Shown here: positions 1 to 9,851 of the stretch, piece by piece
Layout: every line of letters begins with the position of its first letter
Numbering within the stretch: position 1 is the stretch's first letter
Assembly (NCBI RefSeq): GCF_023656515.1
Contig: NZ_JAMOFV010000006.1
Location: 2,836,036-2,900,035, forward strand
From: Clostridium swellfunianum
GTDB lineage: Bacteria; Bacillota; Clostridia; Clostridiales; Clostridiaceae
Direction: 5' to 3'
DNA: 64,000 bases
Notes under the pieces: model-generated
The model's database searches: none
What the model saw: the letters and a program-made list of their open reading frames with translations, nothing else
Told to the model about the DNA's origin: nothing
Program-made: the position numbers and the translations under genes

Positions 1-3
1 TAT

Positions 4-78
4 GGCTCATTGGTCAAGCGGTCAAGACACCACCCTTTCACGGTGGTAACAGGGGTTCGATTCCCCTATGAGTCACCA
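4..78 (+). tRNA. tRNA-Glu (anticodon TTC)
   Basis: The acceptor arms 4-10 and 68-74 pair fully, followed by discriminator A75 and an encoded CCA at 76-78. The anticodon loop 35-41 carries TTC at 37-39, so it decodes GAA/GAG. The GGTTCGATTC T-arm is intact. It is 5 bp from the next tRNA and probably cotranscribed with it. Its promoter would lie left of the window. Confidence 0.97.
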
Positions 79-83
79 TTTAT

Positions 84-167
84 GCAGATGTGGCGGAACT
101 GGCAGACGCACTAGACTTAGGATCTAGCGCCTACGGCGTGGGGGTTCGACTCCCTTCATCTGCACCA
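84..167 (+). tRNA. tRNA-Leu (anticodon TAG)
   Basis: Acceptor arms 84-90 and 157-163 pair perfectly, with discriminator A164 and an encoded CCA at 165-167. The anticodon stem CTAGA/TCTAG flanks a loop with TAG at 118-120, which reads CUN leucine codons. A long variable arm (GCGCCTACGGCGT region) is present, as expected for a class II tRNA. Confidence 0.97.
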
Positions 168-207
168 AAAAAAGAACTCTTTAATGATTAAAGAGTTCTT
201 TTTTTAT
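168..207 (+). terminator. Rho-independent terminator of the tRNA pair
   Basis: The arms AAAGAACTCTTTA and TAAAGAGTTCTTT form a hairpin directly after the tRNA-Leu CCA end, followed by a T-run at about 198-205. It separates the tRNA transcript from the ribosomal operon promoter. Confidence 0.9.
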
Positions 208-310
208 TCTAAACAACTAAAATAACAAGGCAATAATTGATTAAAAACATTAGCAAAAGTTAACAATATAAAGAATAAAGATGATTATGCAGCATAAATT
301 AAAAAAATAC

Positions 311-339
311 TTGTCAAGTTATGAGTTTTGTTGTACAAT
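311..339 (+). promoter_or_regulatory. Sigma-A promoter of the S10 ribosomal operon
   Basis: -35 TTGTCA (311-316), a 17-bp spacer and -10 TACAAT (334-339). The predicted start is near 346. It is the best promoter match between the tRNA terminator and rpsJ. The 208-310 stretch upstream is AT-rich with no gene. Confidence 0.75.
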
Positions 340-345
340 AAAATA

Positions 346-530
346 GTTGCGAAGATATAACAGCGATGAAGCGAGAGGTAGCCGACTTCCGGGAAATTCT
401 TGCTGAGTATGCTTGGTCTTGAATCAAGCGACGGGGATCCTGTAAATGGGTTGTTGTTTTTTATAGTAGGCAACACCCGGAACAGTTTACAGAACATCCG
501 CTGTTGTGCGTAGGAAGTAAAGCGTGCGAT
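346..530 (+). promoter_or_regulatory. Structured 5' leader of the S10 operon
   Basis: About 200 nt between the promoter and rpsJ fold strongly. GGAT 435-438 pairs with ATCC 496-499, CTGTAAA 440-446 with TTTACAG 486-492, and GGGTTGTTG 448-456 with CAACACCC 471-478 (one bulge). A separate hairpin is GCTTG 411-415/CAAGC 425-429. S10-operon leaders are feedback targets of L4 in Escherichia coli; that this one binds a ribosomal protein is an inference from position. No open frame with a ribosome binding site was found in it. Confidence 0.6.
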
Positions 531-549
531 GAAAAGGAGGGAAATTAAA

Positions 550-858
550 ATGGCAAAACAAAAAATCAGAATTAGACTTAAGGCTTTTGATCACAATATA
601 TTAGATCAATCAGCTGAAAAAATCGTTGAAACTGCTAAATCCACAGGAGCTAAGGTGGCTGGACCGGTTCCACTACCAACAGAAAAAGATATTATAACAA
701 TCCTAAGAGCTCCACATAAGTATAAGGATTCAAGAGAGCAGTTCGAAATAAGAACTCATAAGAGACTGATAGACATACTTAGTCCATCACCAAAAACTGT
801 TGATGCTCTAATGAGATTAGACCTGCCAGCAGGTGTTGATATTGAAATAAAACTATAA
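550..858 (+). CDS. rpsJ: 30S ribosomal protein S10
   Basis: The product is 102 aa, the usual S10 length, and begins [16 protein letters not shown]10 sits in the 30S head and also works in NusB/NusE antitermination. I chose ATG 550 because AAAAGGAGGG (531-540) lies just upstream; an in-frame ATG at 529 lies before that site and would add seven atypical residues. It is the first gene of the S10-spc-alpha superoperon and comes directly after the long folded leader, which probably sets its expression. Confidence 0.98.
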   Translation: MAKQKIRIRLKAFDHNILDQSAEKIVETAKSTGAKVAGPVPLPTEKDIITILRAPHKYKDSREQFEIRTHKRLIDILSPSPKTVDALMRLDLPAGVDIEIKL

Positions 859-943
859 TCGTACATAAGCTGTACGGTAAAAAAAGTTTTAACTATTATG
901 ATTGCAAAGCAATCCGCTAATATGTTTAGGAGGTGCAAGAAAT

Positions 944-1573
944 ATGAAAAAGGCTATACTAGGTAAGAAACTTGGTATGACTCAAATATTTGATGAGAAT
1001 GGAAAAGTGGTTCCAGTTACGGTTGTTGAAGCAGGTCCTTGTGTTGTAGTTCAGAAAAAGACTGTTGAAAAAGATGGTTATGATGCTATACAAGTAGGAT
1101 TTGGAGACATAAGAGAATCATTAAGAAATAAGCCTGTCAAAGGTCACTTTGCAAAGGCTGGTGTTTCTCTAAAGAGACACGTTAAGGAATTAAGATTAGA
1201 GAATGCTAGTGAATATCAAGTGGGTCAAGAAATAAAGGCTGACGTGTTCGCTGCAGGAGAAAAGATAGATGTATCAGGAGTTTCCAAAGGTAAGGGATTC
1301 CAAGGTACTATAAAAAGATGGAATGCTCACAGAGGACCAGAAACACACGGTTCAAAGTTCCATAGAGCAGTAGGTTCCATGGGAGGATCATCTGACCCAT
1401 CAAGAACCTTCAAGAATAAAAAATTGCCAGGTCACATGGGTAATGTTAATACAACAGTTTTAAACCTAACAGTTGCAAAGGTAATGCCAGAAAAAAATCT
1501 TATCCTTATAAAGGGTGGAATACCTGGACCAAACAAGGGTTTAGTTGTAATAAGAAACTCAGTGAAAGCTTAG
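944..1573 (+). CDS. rplC: 50S ribosomal protein L3
   Basis: The 209-aa protein starts [16 protein letters not shown] and contains the L3 core [12 protein letters not shown]3 is an early 23S rRNA assembly protein near the peptidyl transferase centre. ATG 944 follows AGGAGGTG (928-935); the in-frame upstream ATG at 902 has no such site. The 85-nt gap after rpsJ has a small GTAC/GTAC hairpin but no terminator. Confidence 0.98.
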   Translation: MKKAILGKKLGMTQIFDENGKVVPVTVVEAGPCVVVQKKTVEKDGYDAIQVGFGDIRESLRNKPVKGHFAKAGVSLKRHVKELRLENASEYQVGQEIKADVFAAGEKIDVSGVSKGKGFQGTIKRWNAHRGPETHGSKFHRAVGSMGGSSDPSRTFKNKKLPGHMGNVNTTVLNLTVAKVMPEKNLILIKGGIPGPNKGLVVIRNSVKA

Positions 1574-1597
1574 TTTTGGTAGAAAGGAGGATACAGA

Positions 1598-2218
1598 ATG
1601 CCTACAGTAGGATTATTTAATAAAGAAGGTCAAAAAGTTGGAGATATTCAACTAGCAGAAAGCGTATTTGGAGCTCCAATAAACGCTCATGCAATGCATC
1701 AAGTTGTAGTAGCACAGCTTGCTAATAAGAGACAAGGAACACAGTCTACTAAGACTAGAGCTGAAGTTTCTGGAGGTGGAATAAAGCCTTGGAGACAAAA
1801 GGGAACTGGTAGAGCAAGACAGGGTTCAACAAGATCACCACAATGGATTCATGGTGGTATCGTATTTGCTCCAAAGCCAAGAGATTACAGCATGGCAACT
1901 CCTAAGAAAATGAGAAGAGTAGCTATAAAAGCAGCTCTTTCATCAAAGGTTGTTGATAACAATCTAATAGTTCTAGAGAGTTTAGAATTAGCTGCTCCAA
2001 AAACTAAGGAAGTTGTTGCAATGCTTAATGCATTTAGTGCTAAGAAAACATTAATCGTAACTGCTGAAGTTAATGAAAATGTTTATAAGTCAGCAAGAAA
2101 TATTGAAGGGGTAGCAGTTGCTCCAGTTAACAATATAAATGTTTATGACTTATTGAAGTATGAAAAAGTAATAGTTACAAAAGATGCTGTATCAAAGATT
2201 GAGGAGGTGTATGCATAA
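1598..2218 (+). CDS. rplD: 50S ribosomal protein L4
   Basis: The 206-aa L4/L1e family protein contains the extended-loop signature [19 protein letters not shown]4 lines the peptide exit tunnel. In E. coli it is also the autorepressor of the S10 operon, which makes it the first candidate ligand for the leader at 346-530. AGAAAGGAGG precedes the ATG. Its stop overlaps the rplW start by one base (TAATG), which suggests translational coupling. Confidence 0.98.
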   Translation: MPTVGLFNKEGQKVGDIQLAESVFGAPINAHAMHQVVVAQLANKRQGTQSTKTRAEVSGGGIKPWRQKGTGRARQGSTRSPQWIHGGIVFAPKPRDYSMATPKKMRRVAIKAALSSKVVDNNLIVLESLELAAPKTKEVVAMLNAFSAKKTLIVTAEVNENVYKSARNIEGVAVAPVNNINVYDLLKYEKVIVTKDAVSKIEEVYA

Positions 2219-2511
2219 TGAAGCTAACTAATTACGATATAATAAGAAGACCTGTTATAACAGAAAAGAGTATGGCTTCTATGGCAGACAAGAAATACAC
2301 CTTCATAGTTGATGTTCATGCAAACAAGACTATGGTTAAAAAAGCTGTAGAAGAAGTATTTGGAGTTAAAGTTGATGAAATAAAGGTAATGAACATTCTT
2401 GGAAAGAACAAGAGAGTTGGAGTTCACTTTGGTAAGAGACCTGACTACAAGAAAGCTGTTGTTAAGCTTACAGCAGATAGCAAGACAATAGAGTTTTTCG
2501 AAGGAATGTAA
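2218..2511 (+). CDS. rplW: 50S ribosomal protein L23
   Basis: The 97-aa protein begins [18 protein letters not shown], the typical L23 N-terminus. L23 sits at the exit of the peptide tunnel and docks trigger factor and SRP. The start codon overlaps the rplD stop, and GAGGAGGTG within the end of rplD acts as the ribosome binding site. Confidence 0.98.
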   Translation: MKLTNYDIIRRPVITEKSMASMADKKYTFIVDVHANKTMVKKAVEEVFGVKVDEIKVMNILGKNKRVGVHFGKRPDYKKAVVKLTADSKTIEFFEGM

Positions 2512-2568
2512 TTAATAAAGCATGTATTGGCTGAAGGCCAGAAAAGCTAAAAGAAGGAGGGAACATAG

Positions 2569-3402
2569 ATGGCAATAAAGAAATTTAACCCTACCACACC
2601 TTCTAGAAGACAAATGACAATGCCTACATTTGAAGAGATAACAACTGATAAACCAGAGAAATCTCTTTTAGTAGCATTAAAGAAGAAGGCTGGTAGAAAT
2701 AATCAAGGTAAGATAACTGTTAGACATCACGGTGGTGGTGCAAAGCAAAGTTATAGAATAATAGATTTTAAAAGAAATAAGGACGGTATCCCAGCAAAAG
2801 TTTCTACTGTTGAGTATGATCCAAACAGATCTGCTTATATAGCATTAGTAACTTATGCAGATGGAGAAAAGAAATACATCATTGCTCCAGTTGGTTTAAA
2901 AGTTGGAGACGTAGTAGTATCTGGTCCAGATGTTGATATAAAAGTAGGTAATACATTACCACTTAAGAACATACCAGTTGGTACAGTAATTCATAATGTA
3001 GAATTAGCAGTTGGCAAGGGTGCTCAGTTAGTAAGAAGTGCAGGAACATCTGCGCAGCTTATGGCTAAAGAAGGCGACTATGCAACTCTAAGACTTCCAA
3101 GTGGAGAAATGAGATATGTAAGAATCGAGTGCAGAGCCACTATTGGAACAGTTTCAAACTTAACACATGAAATTGTTAACCTAGGTAATGCAGGTAGAAA
3201 GAGACATATGGGTTGGAGACCTACTGTAAGAGGTTCTGTAATGAACCCTGTTGATCACCCACACGGTGGTGGAGAAGGTAAGTCACCAATAGGTCATCCA
3301 GGACCACTTACTCCATGGGGTAAGCCAGCACTTGGATTAAAGACTAGAAAGCATAAGAAATACTCAGACAGATTAATTGTTAAGAGAAGAAACACTAAAT
3401 AA
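2569..3402 (+). CDS. rplB: 50S ribosomal protein L2
   Basis: The 277-aa L2 protein carries the conserved C-terminal [13 protein letters not shown] segment, which includes the histidine implicated in peptidyl transfer and subunit joining. GAAGGAGGG precedes ATG 2569. The length matches bacterial L2 (about 275 aa). Confidence 0.98.
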   Translation: MAIKKFNPTTPSRRQMTMPTFEEITTDKPEKSLLVALKKKAGRNNQGKITVRHHGGGAKQSYRIIDFKRNKDGIPAKVSTVEYDPNRSAYIALVTYADGEKKYIIAPVGLKVGDVVVSGPDVDIKVGNTLPLKNIPVGTVIHNVELAVGKGAQLVRSAGTSAQLMAKEGDYATLRLPSGEMRYVRIECRATIGTVSNLTHEIVNLGNAGRKRHMGWRPTVRGSVMNPVDHPHGGGEGKSPIGHPGPLTPWGKPALGLKTRKHKKYSDRLIVKRRNTK

Positions 3403-3433
3403 TTAGGAGAGAATTTTAATATTCTCTTCCTAA
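3403..3433 (+). other. Intercistronic hairpin between rplB and rpsS
   Basis: TTAGGAGAGAAT (3403-3414) pairs with ATTCTCTTCCTAA (3421-3433) with one bulge, starting immediately after the rplB stop. No T-run follows, so it is more likely an RNA processing or stability structure than a terminator. Confidence 0.5.
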
Positions 3434-3478
3434 ATTATTGTTACTAATAAGTTGGTAATATGAAGGGAGGCAAAATCC

Positions 3479-3763
3479 GTGAGCAGATCATTAAAAAAAG
3501 GACCATTTGTCCACGAGGGTTTATTAAAGAAAATAAACGAAATGAACAAAGCTGGAGAAAAGAAAGTTATAAAGACTTGGTCTAGAAGCTCAACTATATT
3601 CCCACAAATGATAGGTCACACTATAGCAGTGCATGACGGAAGAAAGCACGTTCCTGTTTACATATCAGAAGATATGGTAGGACACAAGCTTGGGGAATTC
3701 GTTGTAACTAGAACTTATAGAGGTCACGTAGATAGAACAGAGAAGAAGTCTGGTTTAAGATAG
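3479..3763 (+). CDS. rpsS: 30S ribosomal protein S19
   Basis: The 94-aa protein begins [18 protein letters not shown] and has the S19 motif [14 protein letters not shown]. It binds 16S rRNA in the 30S head with S13. The start is GTG 3479, placed after GAAGGGAGG at 3464-3472. No ATG gives the family N-terminus. Confidence 0.98.
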   Translation: MSRSLKKGPFVHEGLLKKINEMNKAGEKKVIKTWSRSSTIFPQMIGHTIAVHDGRKHVPVYISEDMVGHKLGEFVVTRTYRGHVDRTEKKSGLR

Positions 3764-3786
3764 TTTTGGGAAGGAGGTAGCTAACT

Positions 3787-4122
3787 ATGGAAGCTAAAGC
3801 TATAGCTAAATACGTAAGAATGTCACCAATGAAAGTTGGGATAGTTCTTGATTTAATAAGAGATAAAAATGTTAACGAAGCTGTTGCTATATTACAATAT
3901 ACTCCAAAGGATGCTGCTGCAGTGGTGAATAAGGTGTTGAAATCAGCTGTAGCAAATGCAGAAAATAATCTAAACTTAGATACAGCTAGATTATATGTTG
4001 CAGAAGCACATGTAGGTCATGGACCAACATTAAAAAGATTTAGACCACATGCTCAAGGTAGAGCCTTCAGCATAAAGAAGAGAACAAGTCATATTACTCT
4101 AGTAGTTAAGGAAAGAGCTTAA
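3787..4122 (+). CDS. rplV: 50S ribosomal protein L22
   Basis: The 111-aa L22 protein reads [17 protein letters not shown] at the start and has the long beta-hairpin region [19 protein letters not shown] that reaches into the exit tunnel. That hairpin is the known site of macrolide-resistance changes and looks ordinary here. GGAAGGAGG precedes the ATG. Confidence 0.98.
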   Translation: MEAKAIAKYVRMSPMKVGIVLDLIRDKNVNEAVAILQYTPKDAAAVVNKVLKSAVANAENNLNLDTARLYVAEAHVGHGPTLKRFRPHAQGRAFSIKKRTSHITLVVKERA

Positions 4123-4138
4123 GAAGGAGGGATATATA

Positions 4139-4804
4139 GTGGGACAAAAAGTACATCCACACGGACTTAGAGTCGGTGTTATTAAGGATTGGGATGCAAG
4201 ATGGTATGCAGATAACAAGAATTTTGCTGACAATCTTATAGAAGATAATAAAGTAAGAGAATTTGTAAAAAAGAAACTGTTCCAAGCTGGAATAGCTAAA
4301 ATTGAAATTGAAAGAGCTGCTAAAAGAGTAAAGCTTAATATATTTACTGCTAAGCCAGGCATGGTAATAGGTAAGGGCGGTTCTGGAATAGAAGAACTAA
4401 AGAAGAATGTTCAAACTTTAGTTGGAGATAAGACAGTTCTTATCAACATAGTTGAAGTTAAGAGTGCTGAAACTGATGCTCAATTAATGGCTGAAAACAT
4501 TGCTGCTCAATTAGAAAAGAGAATAGCTTTTAGAAGAGCTATGAAGCAAACAATTCAAAGGGCAATGAGACAAGGGATAAAGGGAGTTAAGACTGAATGT
4601 TCAGGAAGACTTGGCGGTGCTGAAATCGCAAGATCCGAAAGATATCATGAGGGTACAATTCCACTACACACCTTAAGAGCAGACATAGACTATGGATTTG
4701 CTGAAGCAGATACAACTTACGGAAAAATCGGAGTTAAGGTTTGGGTTTATAAAGGTGAAGTTCTTCCAGTAAAGAAAGTTAAAAAGGAAGAAGCAAACGC
4801 ATAA
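4139..4804 (+). CDS. rpsC: 30S ribosomal protein S3
   Basis: The 221-aa protein has an N-terminal segment [18 protein letters not shown], a KH domain with the [10 protein letters not shown] loop (about residues 78-87), and the S3 C-terminal domain. S3 forms part of the mRNA entry channel. The start is GTG 4139 after GAAGGAGGG, 16 nt beyond the rplV stop. Confidence 0.98.
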   Translation: MGQKVHPHGLRVGVIKDWDARWYADNKNFADNLIEDNKVREFVKKKLFQAGIAKIEIERAAKRVKLNIFTAKPGMVIGKGGSGIEELKKNVQTLVGDKTVLINIVEVKSAETDAQLMAENIAAQLEKRIAFRRAMKQTIQRAMRQGIKGVKTECSGRLGGAEIARSERYHEGTIPLHTLRADIDYGFAEADTTYGKIGVKVWVYKGEVLPVKKVKKEEANA

Positions 4805-4821
4805 GGAAGGAGGATTACGCT

Positions 4822-5265
4822 ATGTTAATGCCTAAAAGAGTTAAACATCGTAAGGTTCAACGTGGCAACATGAGAGGTAAAGCTACAAGAGGTAACTTTA
4901 TAGCTTATGGAGATTTCGCTATTCAAGCAACTGAACCAGGATGGATTACAAGCAATCAAATAGAATCAGCGAGAATTGCAATAAACAGACACGTAAAAAG
5001 AGGGGGAAAGCTTTGGATAAAGATTTTCCCAGATAAGCCAGTAACTGAAAAGCCAGCTGAAACACGTATGGGTTCCGGTAAGGGTTCACCAGAGTTCTGG
5101 GTAGCAGTAGTTAAACCAGGCAGAGTGTTATTCGAGTTATCAGGAGTATCAGAAGAGGTTGCTAGAGAAGCAATGAGACTAGCATCACACAAACTTCCAG
5201 TAGCAACTAAGTTTGTTACAAGAAGAGATTTTGAGGAAATGGGTGGTGAGATTAATGAAGGCTAA
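4822..5265 (+). CDS. rplP: 50S ribosomal protein L16
   Basis: The 147-aa L16 protein starts [15 protein letters not shown], the usual Firmicute N-terminus. It supports aminoacyl-tRNA positioning at the A site. AAGGAGG lies 9-10 nt before ATG 4822. Its 3' end overlaps rpmC by 11 nt, which implies coupled translation. Confidence 0.97.
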   Translation: MLMPKRVKHRKVQRGNMRGKATRGNFIAYGDFAIQATEPGWITSNQIESARIAINRHVKRGGKLWIKIFPDKPVTEKPAETRMGSGKGSPEFWVAVVKPGRVLFELSGVSEEVAREAMRLASHKLPVATKFVTRRDFEEMGGEINEG

Positions 5266-5467
5266 TGATTTAAGAGATTTAAGAGAAAGTACTCCTCAAG
5301 ATTTAACAGACAAATTAAACGGCCTAAAAGCTGAATTATTTAACTTAAGATTTCAGCTTGCTACAGGTCAGCTTGAAAATCCTATGAGAATTAAAGAAGT
5401 TAAAAAGTCTATAGCCCAAATTAAGACCATCCTTAGGGAAGCTGAGTTAAGGGCAATAAAGCAGTAA
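5255..5467 (+). CDS. rpmC: 50S ribosomal protein L29
   Basis: The 70-aa protein begins [17 protein letters not shown] and has the L29 two-helix pattern [20 protein letters not shown]29 sits next to L23 at the tunnel exit. ATG 5255 lies inside the end of rplP; an upstream in-frame start at 5213 would add 14 residues unlike the family. Confidence 0.97.
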   Translation: MKANDLRDLRESTPQDLTDKLNGLKAELFNLRFQLATGQLENPMRIKEVKKSIAQIKTILREAELRAIKQ

Positions 5468-5489
5468 TGCCGAAAGGAGGAGCATCCAA

Positions 5490-5744
5490 GTGGAAAGAGC
5501 AATGAGAAAAACAAGAATAGGAAGAGTTGTTTCCGATAAGATGGATAAAACAATTGTAGTTGCAGTTGAAACTAAAGTTCGTCACCCATTATACGGAAAG
5601 ACAATGAATAGAACTACAAAGTTTAAGGCTCACGATGAGAATAATGAAGCTAAGCTTAATGATAGAGTTTTAATAATGGAAACTAGACCATTATCAAAGG
5701 ATAAGAGATGGAGACTAGTTCAAATAGTTGAGAAAGCTAAATAG
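5490..5744 (+). CDS. rpsQ: 30S ribosomal protein S17
   Basis: The 84-aa S17 protein ([20 protein letters not shown]) has an OB fold that binds the 5' domain of 16S rRNA. It starts at GTG 5490 after AAAGGAGG. A small palindrome AAAGCTA-AA-TAGCTTT (5733-5748) spans its stop codon before rplN. Confidence 0.97.
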   Translation: MERAMRKTRIGRVVSDKMDKTIVVAVETKVRHPLYGKTMNRTTKFKAHDENNEAKLNDRVLIMETRPLSKDKRWRLVQIVEKAK

Positions 5745-5771
5745 CTTTAACACTGAAAGGAGGGTATTTAC

Positions 5772-6140
5772 ATGATACAGCAACAAACAATGTTAAAGGT
5801 AGCTGATAACACTGGTGCTAAAGAGATTATGTGTATCAGAGTTTTAGGCGGATCAAAGAGAAAGTATGGTAACATTGGAGACGTAATAGTTGCTAGCGTT
5901 AAAAGTGCAACACCTGGCGGTGTTGTTAAAAAAGGTGACGTTGTAAAGGCAGTTATCGTTAGATCCGTTAAGGGAATGAGAAGAGCGGATGGTTCATATA
6001 TAAAGTTTGATGAAAATGCAGCAGTTGTAATAAAAGATGATAAGCAGCCAAAGGGAACTCGTATCTTTGGGCCTGTGGCTAGGGAGCTAAGAGATAAGGA
6101 ATATACAAAAATTCTTTCATTAGCGCCTGAAGTTCTATAA
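5772..6140 (+). CDS. rplN: 50S ribosomal protein L14
   Basis: The 122-aa L14 protein ([19 protein letters not shown]) has the exact length typical of the family. It forms a bridge to the 30S subunit and binds the silencing factor RsfS. It is the first gene of the classical spc block. GAAAGGAGGG precedes the ATG. No separate promoter is evident, so the S10 and spc blocks are probably cotranscribed. Confidence 0.98.
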   Translation: MIQQQTMLKVADNTGAKEIMCIRVLGGSKRKYGNIGDVIVASVKSATPGGVVKKGDVVKAVIVRSVKGMRRADGSYIKFDENAAVVIKDDKQPKGTRIFGPVARELRDKEYTKILSLAPEVL

Positions 6141-6153
6141 ACAGGAGGTGGCT

Positions 6154-6480
6154 ATGATGGAAAATAATAAAGTACATGTAAGAAAAAAAGATACAGTAAT
6201 GGTTATATCAGGTAAAGATAAAGGTAAAATCGGTGAGGTTTTAGCTGTAATGCCTAAAACTGGCAAGGTTGTTGTTAGAGACGTTAACGTTGTTAGCAGA
6301 CACACTAAGCCAAACAAAGCAAATATGCAAGGTGGAATAATTAAAAAAGAAGCTGCTATATTTAGTTCAAAGGTTATGTTATACTGCAATAACTGCAAAA
6401 ACGTAACAAGAATAAGCCATAAGATACTTGAAGATGGAACTAAAGTTAGAGTGTGCAAAAAGTGTGGAGAAACATTTTAA
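6154..6480 (+). CDS. rplX: 50S ribosomal protein L24
   Basis: The 108-aa L24 protein has an N-terminal KOW motif (MVISGKDKGKIGEVL). The C-terminal part carries CNNCKNVTRIS and CKKCGETF, two CxxC pairs suggesting a bound zinc. AGGAGG 6143-6148 serves ATG 6154 or the adjacent ATG 6157; the GTG at 6148 overlaps the ribosome binding site and is rejected. Confidence 0.96.
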   Translation: MMENNKVHVRKKDTVMVISGKDKGKIGEVLAVMPKTGKVVVRDVNVVSRHTKPNKANMQGGIIKKEAAIFSSKVMLYCNNCKNVTRISHKILEDGTKVRVCKKCGETF

Positions 6481-6502
6481 TCTTTGAAAGGAGGTTTAAC
6501 TA

Positions 6503-7045
6503 ATGGTTACAAGACTACAAGAGAGATATGAAAAAGAAGTTATCCCAGCTTTAATGGAAAAGTTCGGATATAAAAATATAATGGAAGTTCCAAAGCTTGA
6601 TAAAGTTGTTGTGAACATGGGAGTTGGAGAAGCAAAGGATAATGCTAAGGTTCTAGAATCTGCAATGGCTGATATGCAACTTATAACTGGCCAAAAGCCA
6701 ATTCTTACCAGAGCTAAGAAGTCAATAGCTAACTTCAAAATAAGAGAAAACATGCCTATAGGCTGTAAGGTTACTCTTAGAAAAAACAAAATGTATGAAT
6801 TTGCTGATAAGCTAATGAATGTTGCTCTTCCTAGAGTTAGAGACTTCAGAGGAATTTCAGACAAATCATTCGATGGAAGAGGAAACTACTCCTTAGGAAT
6901 TAAAGAGCAGTTAATATTTCCAGAAGTTGAATATGATAAAATTGACAAAGTAAGAGGTATGGATATAATATTCGTAACTACAGCAAATACAGACGAGGAA
7001 GCAAGAGAGTTATTAAGATTCCTTGGAATGCCATTTGCTCAATAA
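6503..7045 (+). CDS. rplE: 50S ribosomal protein L5
   Basis: The 180-aa L5 protein has the conserved VVNMGVGEA and the C-terminal block [18 protein letters not shown]. It binds 5S rRNA and the P-site tRNA elbow. GAAAGGAGG precedes ATG 6503. Confidence 0.98.
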   Translation: MVTRLQERYEKEVIPALMEKFGYKNIMEVPKLDKVVVNMGVGEAKDNAKVLESAMADMQLITGQKPILTRAKKSIANFKIRENMPIGCKVTLRKNKMYEFADKLMNVALPRVRDFRGISDKSFDGRGNYSLGIKEQLIFPEVEYDKIDKVRGMDIIFVTTANTDEEARELLRFLGMPFAQ

Positions 7046-7060
7046 TTAAGGAGGGAAAAC

Positions 7061-7246
7061 ATGGCACGTAAGGCTTTGATAGAAAAGTGGAATAAAGAAC
7101 CTAAGTTTTCAACTAGAGCTTACACTAGATGCAGAATATGTGGAAGACCACATGCTGTATTAAGAAAGTTCGGTATATGCCGTATTTGTTTTAGAGAACT
7201 TGCATACAAGGGCCAGATTCCTGGCGTTAAGAAGGCAAGTTGGTAA
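7061..7246 (+). CDS. rpsN: 30S ribosomal protein S14, zinc-binding type
   Basis: The 61-aa short form of S14 has CRICG and CRICF, giving a four-cysteine zinc site. The short C+ form (also called rpsZ) is the type usually found in the spc operon of Firmicutes; zinc-free paralogs are longer. AAGGAGGG precedes ATG 7061. Confidence 0.98.
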   Translation: MARKALIEKWNKEPKFSTRAYTRCRICGRPHAVLRKFGICRICFRELAYKGQIPGVKKASW

Positions 7247-7279
7247 TACAACTTATTAAGTGAAAGGAGGCACAAATAA

Positions 7280-7678
7280 ATGGCTATGACAGATCCTATT
7301 GCAGATTTACTAACCCGTATAAGAAACGCTAATGTGGTTAGACATGAAATAGTAGAAGTACCTTCTTCAAATATAAAGAAGGCAGTTGCAAATATAATGT
7401 TACAAGAGGGATATCTTAAGAACATAGAAGAGTATAATGATGGTTCAGTTCCTATGTTAAGAATATCCATGAAATATGGTGCTAATAAGCAAAGAGTTAT
7501 AACAGGTCTTAGAAGAATTTCTAAGCCAGGACTTAGAGTTTATTGTAAAAAGGAAGAAACTCCTAAGGTGTTAAACGGACTTGGAGTTGCAGTTATATCA
7601 ACTTCAAAGGGAATCGTTACTGATAGAGAAGCAAGAAAATTAGGACTAGGTGGAGAAGTTATTTGCTACATCTGGTAA
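7280..7678 (+). CDS. rpsH: 30S ribosomal protein S8
   Basis: The 132-aa S8 protein starts [17 protein letters not shown] and ends with the family motif GGEVICYIW. It binds the central domain of 16S rRNA, and in E. coli it is the spc operon autorepressor. Start 7280 fits GAAAGGAGG; ATG 7286 is a possible alternative. Confidence 0.98.
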   Translation: MAMTDPIADLLTRIRNANVVRHEIVEVPSSNIKKAVANIMLQEGYLKNIEEYNDGSVPMLRISMKYGANKQRVITGLRRISKPGLRVYCKKEETPKVLNGLGVAVISTSKGIVTDREARKLGLGGEVICYIW

Positions 7679-7699
7679 TTAACAGAGGAGGTGTAATAG

Positions 7700-8242
7700 A
7701 TGTCAAGAGTGGGAAGACTTCCAGTTGCTATACCAAACGGTGTAACAGTTACAGTAACACCAGATAACATTGTTACTGTTAAAGGACCAAAAGGTCAACT
7801 AGTAAAGGAAATGAGCACAAAAATAAATATAGCTGTAGAGAACGACTCAATAGTTGTTACAAGAAACAGTGATAATAAAGAAGAAAGAGCTCTTCATGGT
7901 TTAACAAGAGCTTTAATAAATAACATGGTTACAGGTGTTACTCAAGGCTATCAAAAAACACTTGAACTAGTAGGTGTTGGATATAGAGCAGCACTACAAG
8001 GAAAGAAACTAGTTTTAAGCCTTGGATTTTCTCATCCAGTTGAAATTGAAGCAGTTTCAGGAATAGAGTTCGAATTACCAGCTCCAACAAAAGTTGTAGT
8101 TAAGGGAATTGATAAAGAACTTGTAGGAGATGTTGCTGCAGATATCAGAGTTTGGAGAAAACCTGAGCCTTACAAAGGAAAAGGTATTAAGTATGATAAC
8201 GAAGTTATCAGACGTAAAGAAGGTAAGACTGGTAAGAAATAA
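7700..8242 (+). CDS. rplF: 50S ribosomal protein L6
   Basis: The 180-aa L6 protein has two alpha/beta repeats (about residues 10-80 and 90-165) and the C-terminal signature [12 protein letters not shown]. It contacts the sarcin-ricin region of 23S rRNA. AGAGGAGGTG precedes the ATG. Confidence 0.98.
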   Translation: MSRVGRLPVAIPNGVTVTVTPDNIVTVKGPKGQLVKEMSTKINIAVENDSIVVTRNSDNKEERALHGLTRALINNMVTGVTQGYQKTLELVGVGYRAALQGKKLVLSLGFSHPVEIEAVSGIEFELPAPTKVVVKGIDKELVGDVAADIRVWRKPEPYKGKGIKYDNEVIRRKEGKTGKK

Positions 8243-8313
8243 TTGAAGTAACAAAAGTCAATGCGTATAAAGTAATTTAGAGTATTGACATATAGTAGAA
8301 AGGAGTGAACTTC

Positions 8314-8673
8314 ATGATTAGAAAAGAAGATAGACAAGAAGCTAGAGTTAGACGTCACTTAAGAATTCGTAAGAAGGTTCAAGGAACTGCTGAAAGACCA
8401 AGATTAGCAGTTTTCAGAAGTGAGAAAAATATATATGCTCAAATTATAGATGATGTTGCTCAAGTAACTATAGTTGCTGCTTCCTCATTAGATAAAGATT
8501 TTAATGGAGTAGGTAGTAACAAAGCTGCTGCTAGAGAAGTTGGTAAGTTAGTAGCTCAAAGAGCAGCACAGAAGGGAATCAAGTCTGTAGTATTTGACAG
8601 AGGTGGATTCATTTATCACGGAAGAATACAAGAACTTGCTGAAGGTGCAAGAGAAGCAGGACTAGAATTCTAA
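8314..8673 (+). CDS. rplR: 50S ribosomal protein L18
   Basis: The 119-aa L18 protein has the family core [20 protein letters not shown] and the C-terminal [12 protein letters not shown]. It binds 5S rRNA with L5 and L25. ATG 8314 is preferred over GTG 8305, which overlaps the GAAAGGAGTG ribosome binding site. The 71-nt gap before it contains an imperfect GTCAAT/ATTGAC hairpin. Confidence 0.98.
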   Translation: MIRKEDRQEARVRRHLRIRKKVQGTAERPRLAVFRSEKNIYAQIIDDVAQVTIVAASSLDKDFNGVGSNKAAAREVGKLVAQRAAQKGIKSVVFDRGGFIYHGRIQELAEGAREAGLEF

Positions 8674-8690
8674 AAGAAGGAGGGAAATAA

Positions 8691-9188
8691 ATGAGAATTG
8701 ATCCTAGCACACTAGAGCTTAAAGAAAAAGTTGTTTTTATAAATAGAGTTACTAAGGTTGTTAAGGGTGGTAGAAACTTCAGATTCAGTGCTCTTGTAGT
8801 AGTTGGAGATGAAAATGGCCACGTTGGAGTTGGTATCGGAAAATCAATCGAAATTCCTGAAGCAATAAGAAAAGGAATGGAAGATGCTAAGAAAAATCTT
8901 GTTAAGGTACCTATAGTTGGAACAACAGTTCCTCACAATATAACTGGTGAGTTTGGTAAAGGTAAGGTTCTAATAATGCCAGCTGCAGAAGGTACAGGAG
9001 TTATAGCTGGAGGTCCAGCTAGATCAGTACTTGAGCTTGCAGGTTTAAAGGACGTAAGAGCTAAGTCTCTTGGATCAAACAACCCAAGAAACATGGTTAA
9101 TGCTACAATAAACGGATTAGCTAGCTTAAGAACAGCTGAGGATATAGCTAAACTTAGAGGCAAAACCGTTGAAGAGATTCTAGGTTAG
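8691..9188 (+). CDS. rpsE: 30S ribosomal protein S5
   Basis: The 165-aa S5 protein has a double-stranded RNA-binding-like N-terminal domain with the loop [18 protein letters not shown] (the spectinomycin-related loop) and the C-terminal [15 protein letters not shown] motif. It affects decoding accuracy with S4. AAGGAGGG precedes the ATG. Confidence 0.98.
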   Translation: MRIDPSTLELKEKVVFINRVTKVVKGGRNFRFSALVVVGDENGHVGVGIGKSIEIPEAIRKGMEDAKKNLVKVPIVGTTVPHNITGEFGKGKVLIMPAAEGTGVIAGGPARSVLELAGLKDVRAKSLGSNNPRNMVNATINGLASLRTAEDIAKLRGKTVEEILG

Positions 9189-9200
9189 GAGGGGTTGACC

Positions 9201-9380
9201 ATGGCGAAGCTTCAAATAACATTAAAGAAGAGTTTGATTGGAAGAAAAGACAATCATATAGCAACAGCTAAAGCTCTTGGTTTAAAGACAATTGGAAAGA
9301 GCGTTGAGAAGGAAGATAATCCTCAAATTAGAGGTATGATCAACACAATTAGCTATCTTATAGAAGTAAAAGAAGTATAA
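9201..9380 (+). CDS. rpmD: 50S ribosomal protein L30
   Basis: The 59-aa protein [16 protein letters not shown] is the short bacterial L30. ATG 9201 follows AGGAGGGG at 9187-9194 closely; the in-frame TTG 9195 overlaps that site. Confidence 0.97.
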   Translation: MAKLQITLKKSLIGRKDNHIATAKALGLKTIGKSVEKEDNPQIRGMINTISYLIEVKEV

Positions 9381-9410
9381 TAAAATAAAACAATCGAGGA
9401 GGTGTAAATG

Positions 9411-9851
9411 ATGAGACTTAACGAACTAAAGCCAGCAGCTGGTTCTAAGAAGAGCCCAAAAAGAGTTGGTAGAGGTACTGGTTCAGGTTTAGGAAGAAAC
9501 GCTGGTAAAGGTGAAAAAGGACAATGGGCTAGATCCGGCGGCGGAGTAAGACCTGGATTTGAAGGAGGTCAGATGCCTCTTTACAGAAGACTTCCAAAGA
9601 GAGGTTTCACAAACATATTTGCTAAAGAATACGCTACAATAAACGTTGATAGATTAAATATATTCGAAGATGGAACAGTAGTTACACCTGAATTATTACT
9701 TGAAACTAGAGTAGTTAGCAAATTATATGATGGTGTTAAAATATTAGGAAACGGTGACATGACAAAGAAGTTGACAGTTAAGGCAGCAAAATTTTCTAAA
9801 ACTGCAGCTGAGAAGATTGAAGCGGCTGGGGGAAAAGTTGAGGTGGTATAG
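9411..9851 (+). CDS. rplO: 50S ribosomal protein L15
   Basis: The 146-aa L15 protein has the glycine-rich N-terminal segment [19 protein letters not shown] and the [18 protein letters not shown] motif. ATG 9411 gives the standard N-terminus; the adjacent ATG 9408 would add one methionine. GAGGAGGTG precedes both. The stop is directly followed by the secY ATG. Confidence 0.97.
   Translation: MRLNELKPAAGSKKSPKRVGRGTGSGLGRNAGKGEKGQWARSGGGVRPGFEGGQMPLYRRLPKRGFTNIFAKEYATINVDRLNIFEDGTVVTPELLLETRVVSKLYDGVKILGNGDMTKKLTVKAAKFSKTAAEKIEAAGGKVEVV

Noticed and set aside
5733-5748. Another copy of the TAAAT hairpin between rpsQ and rplN
   Set aside because: AAAGCTA-AA-TAGCTTT is only a short palindrome with a different loop when best paired. 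The following ACTGAAAGGAGG may be plain ribosome-binding-site context.
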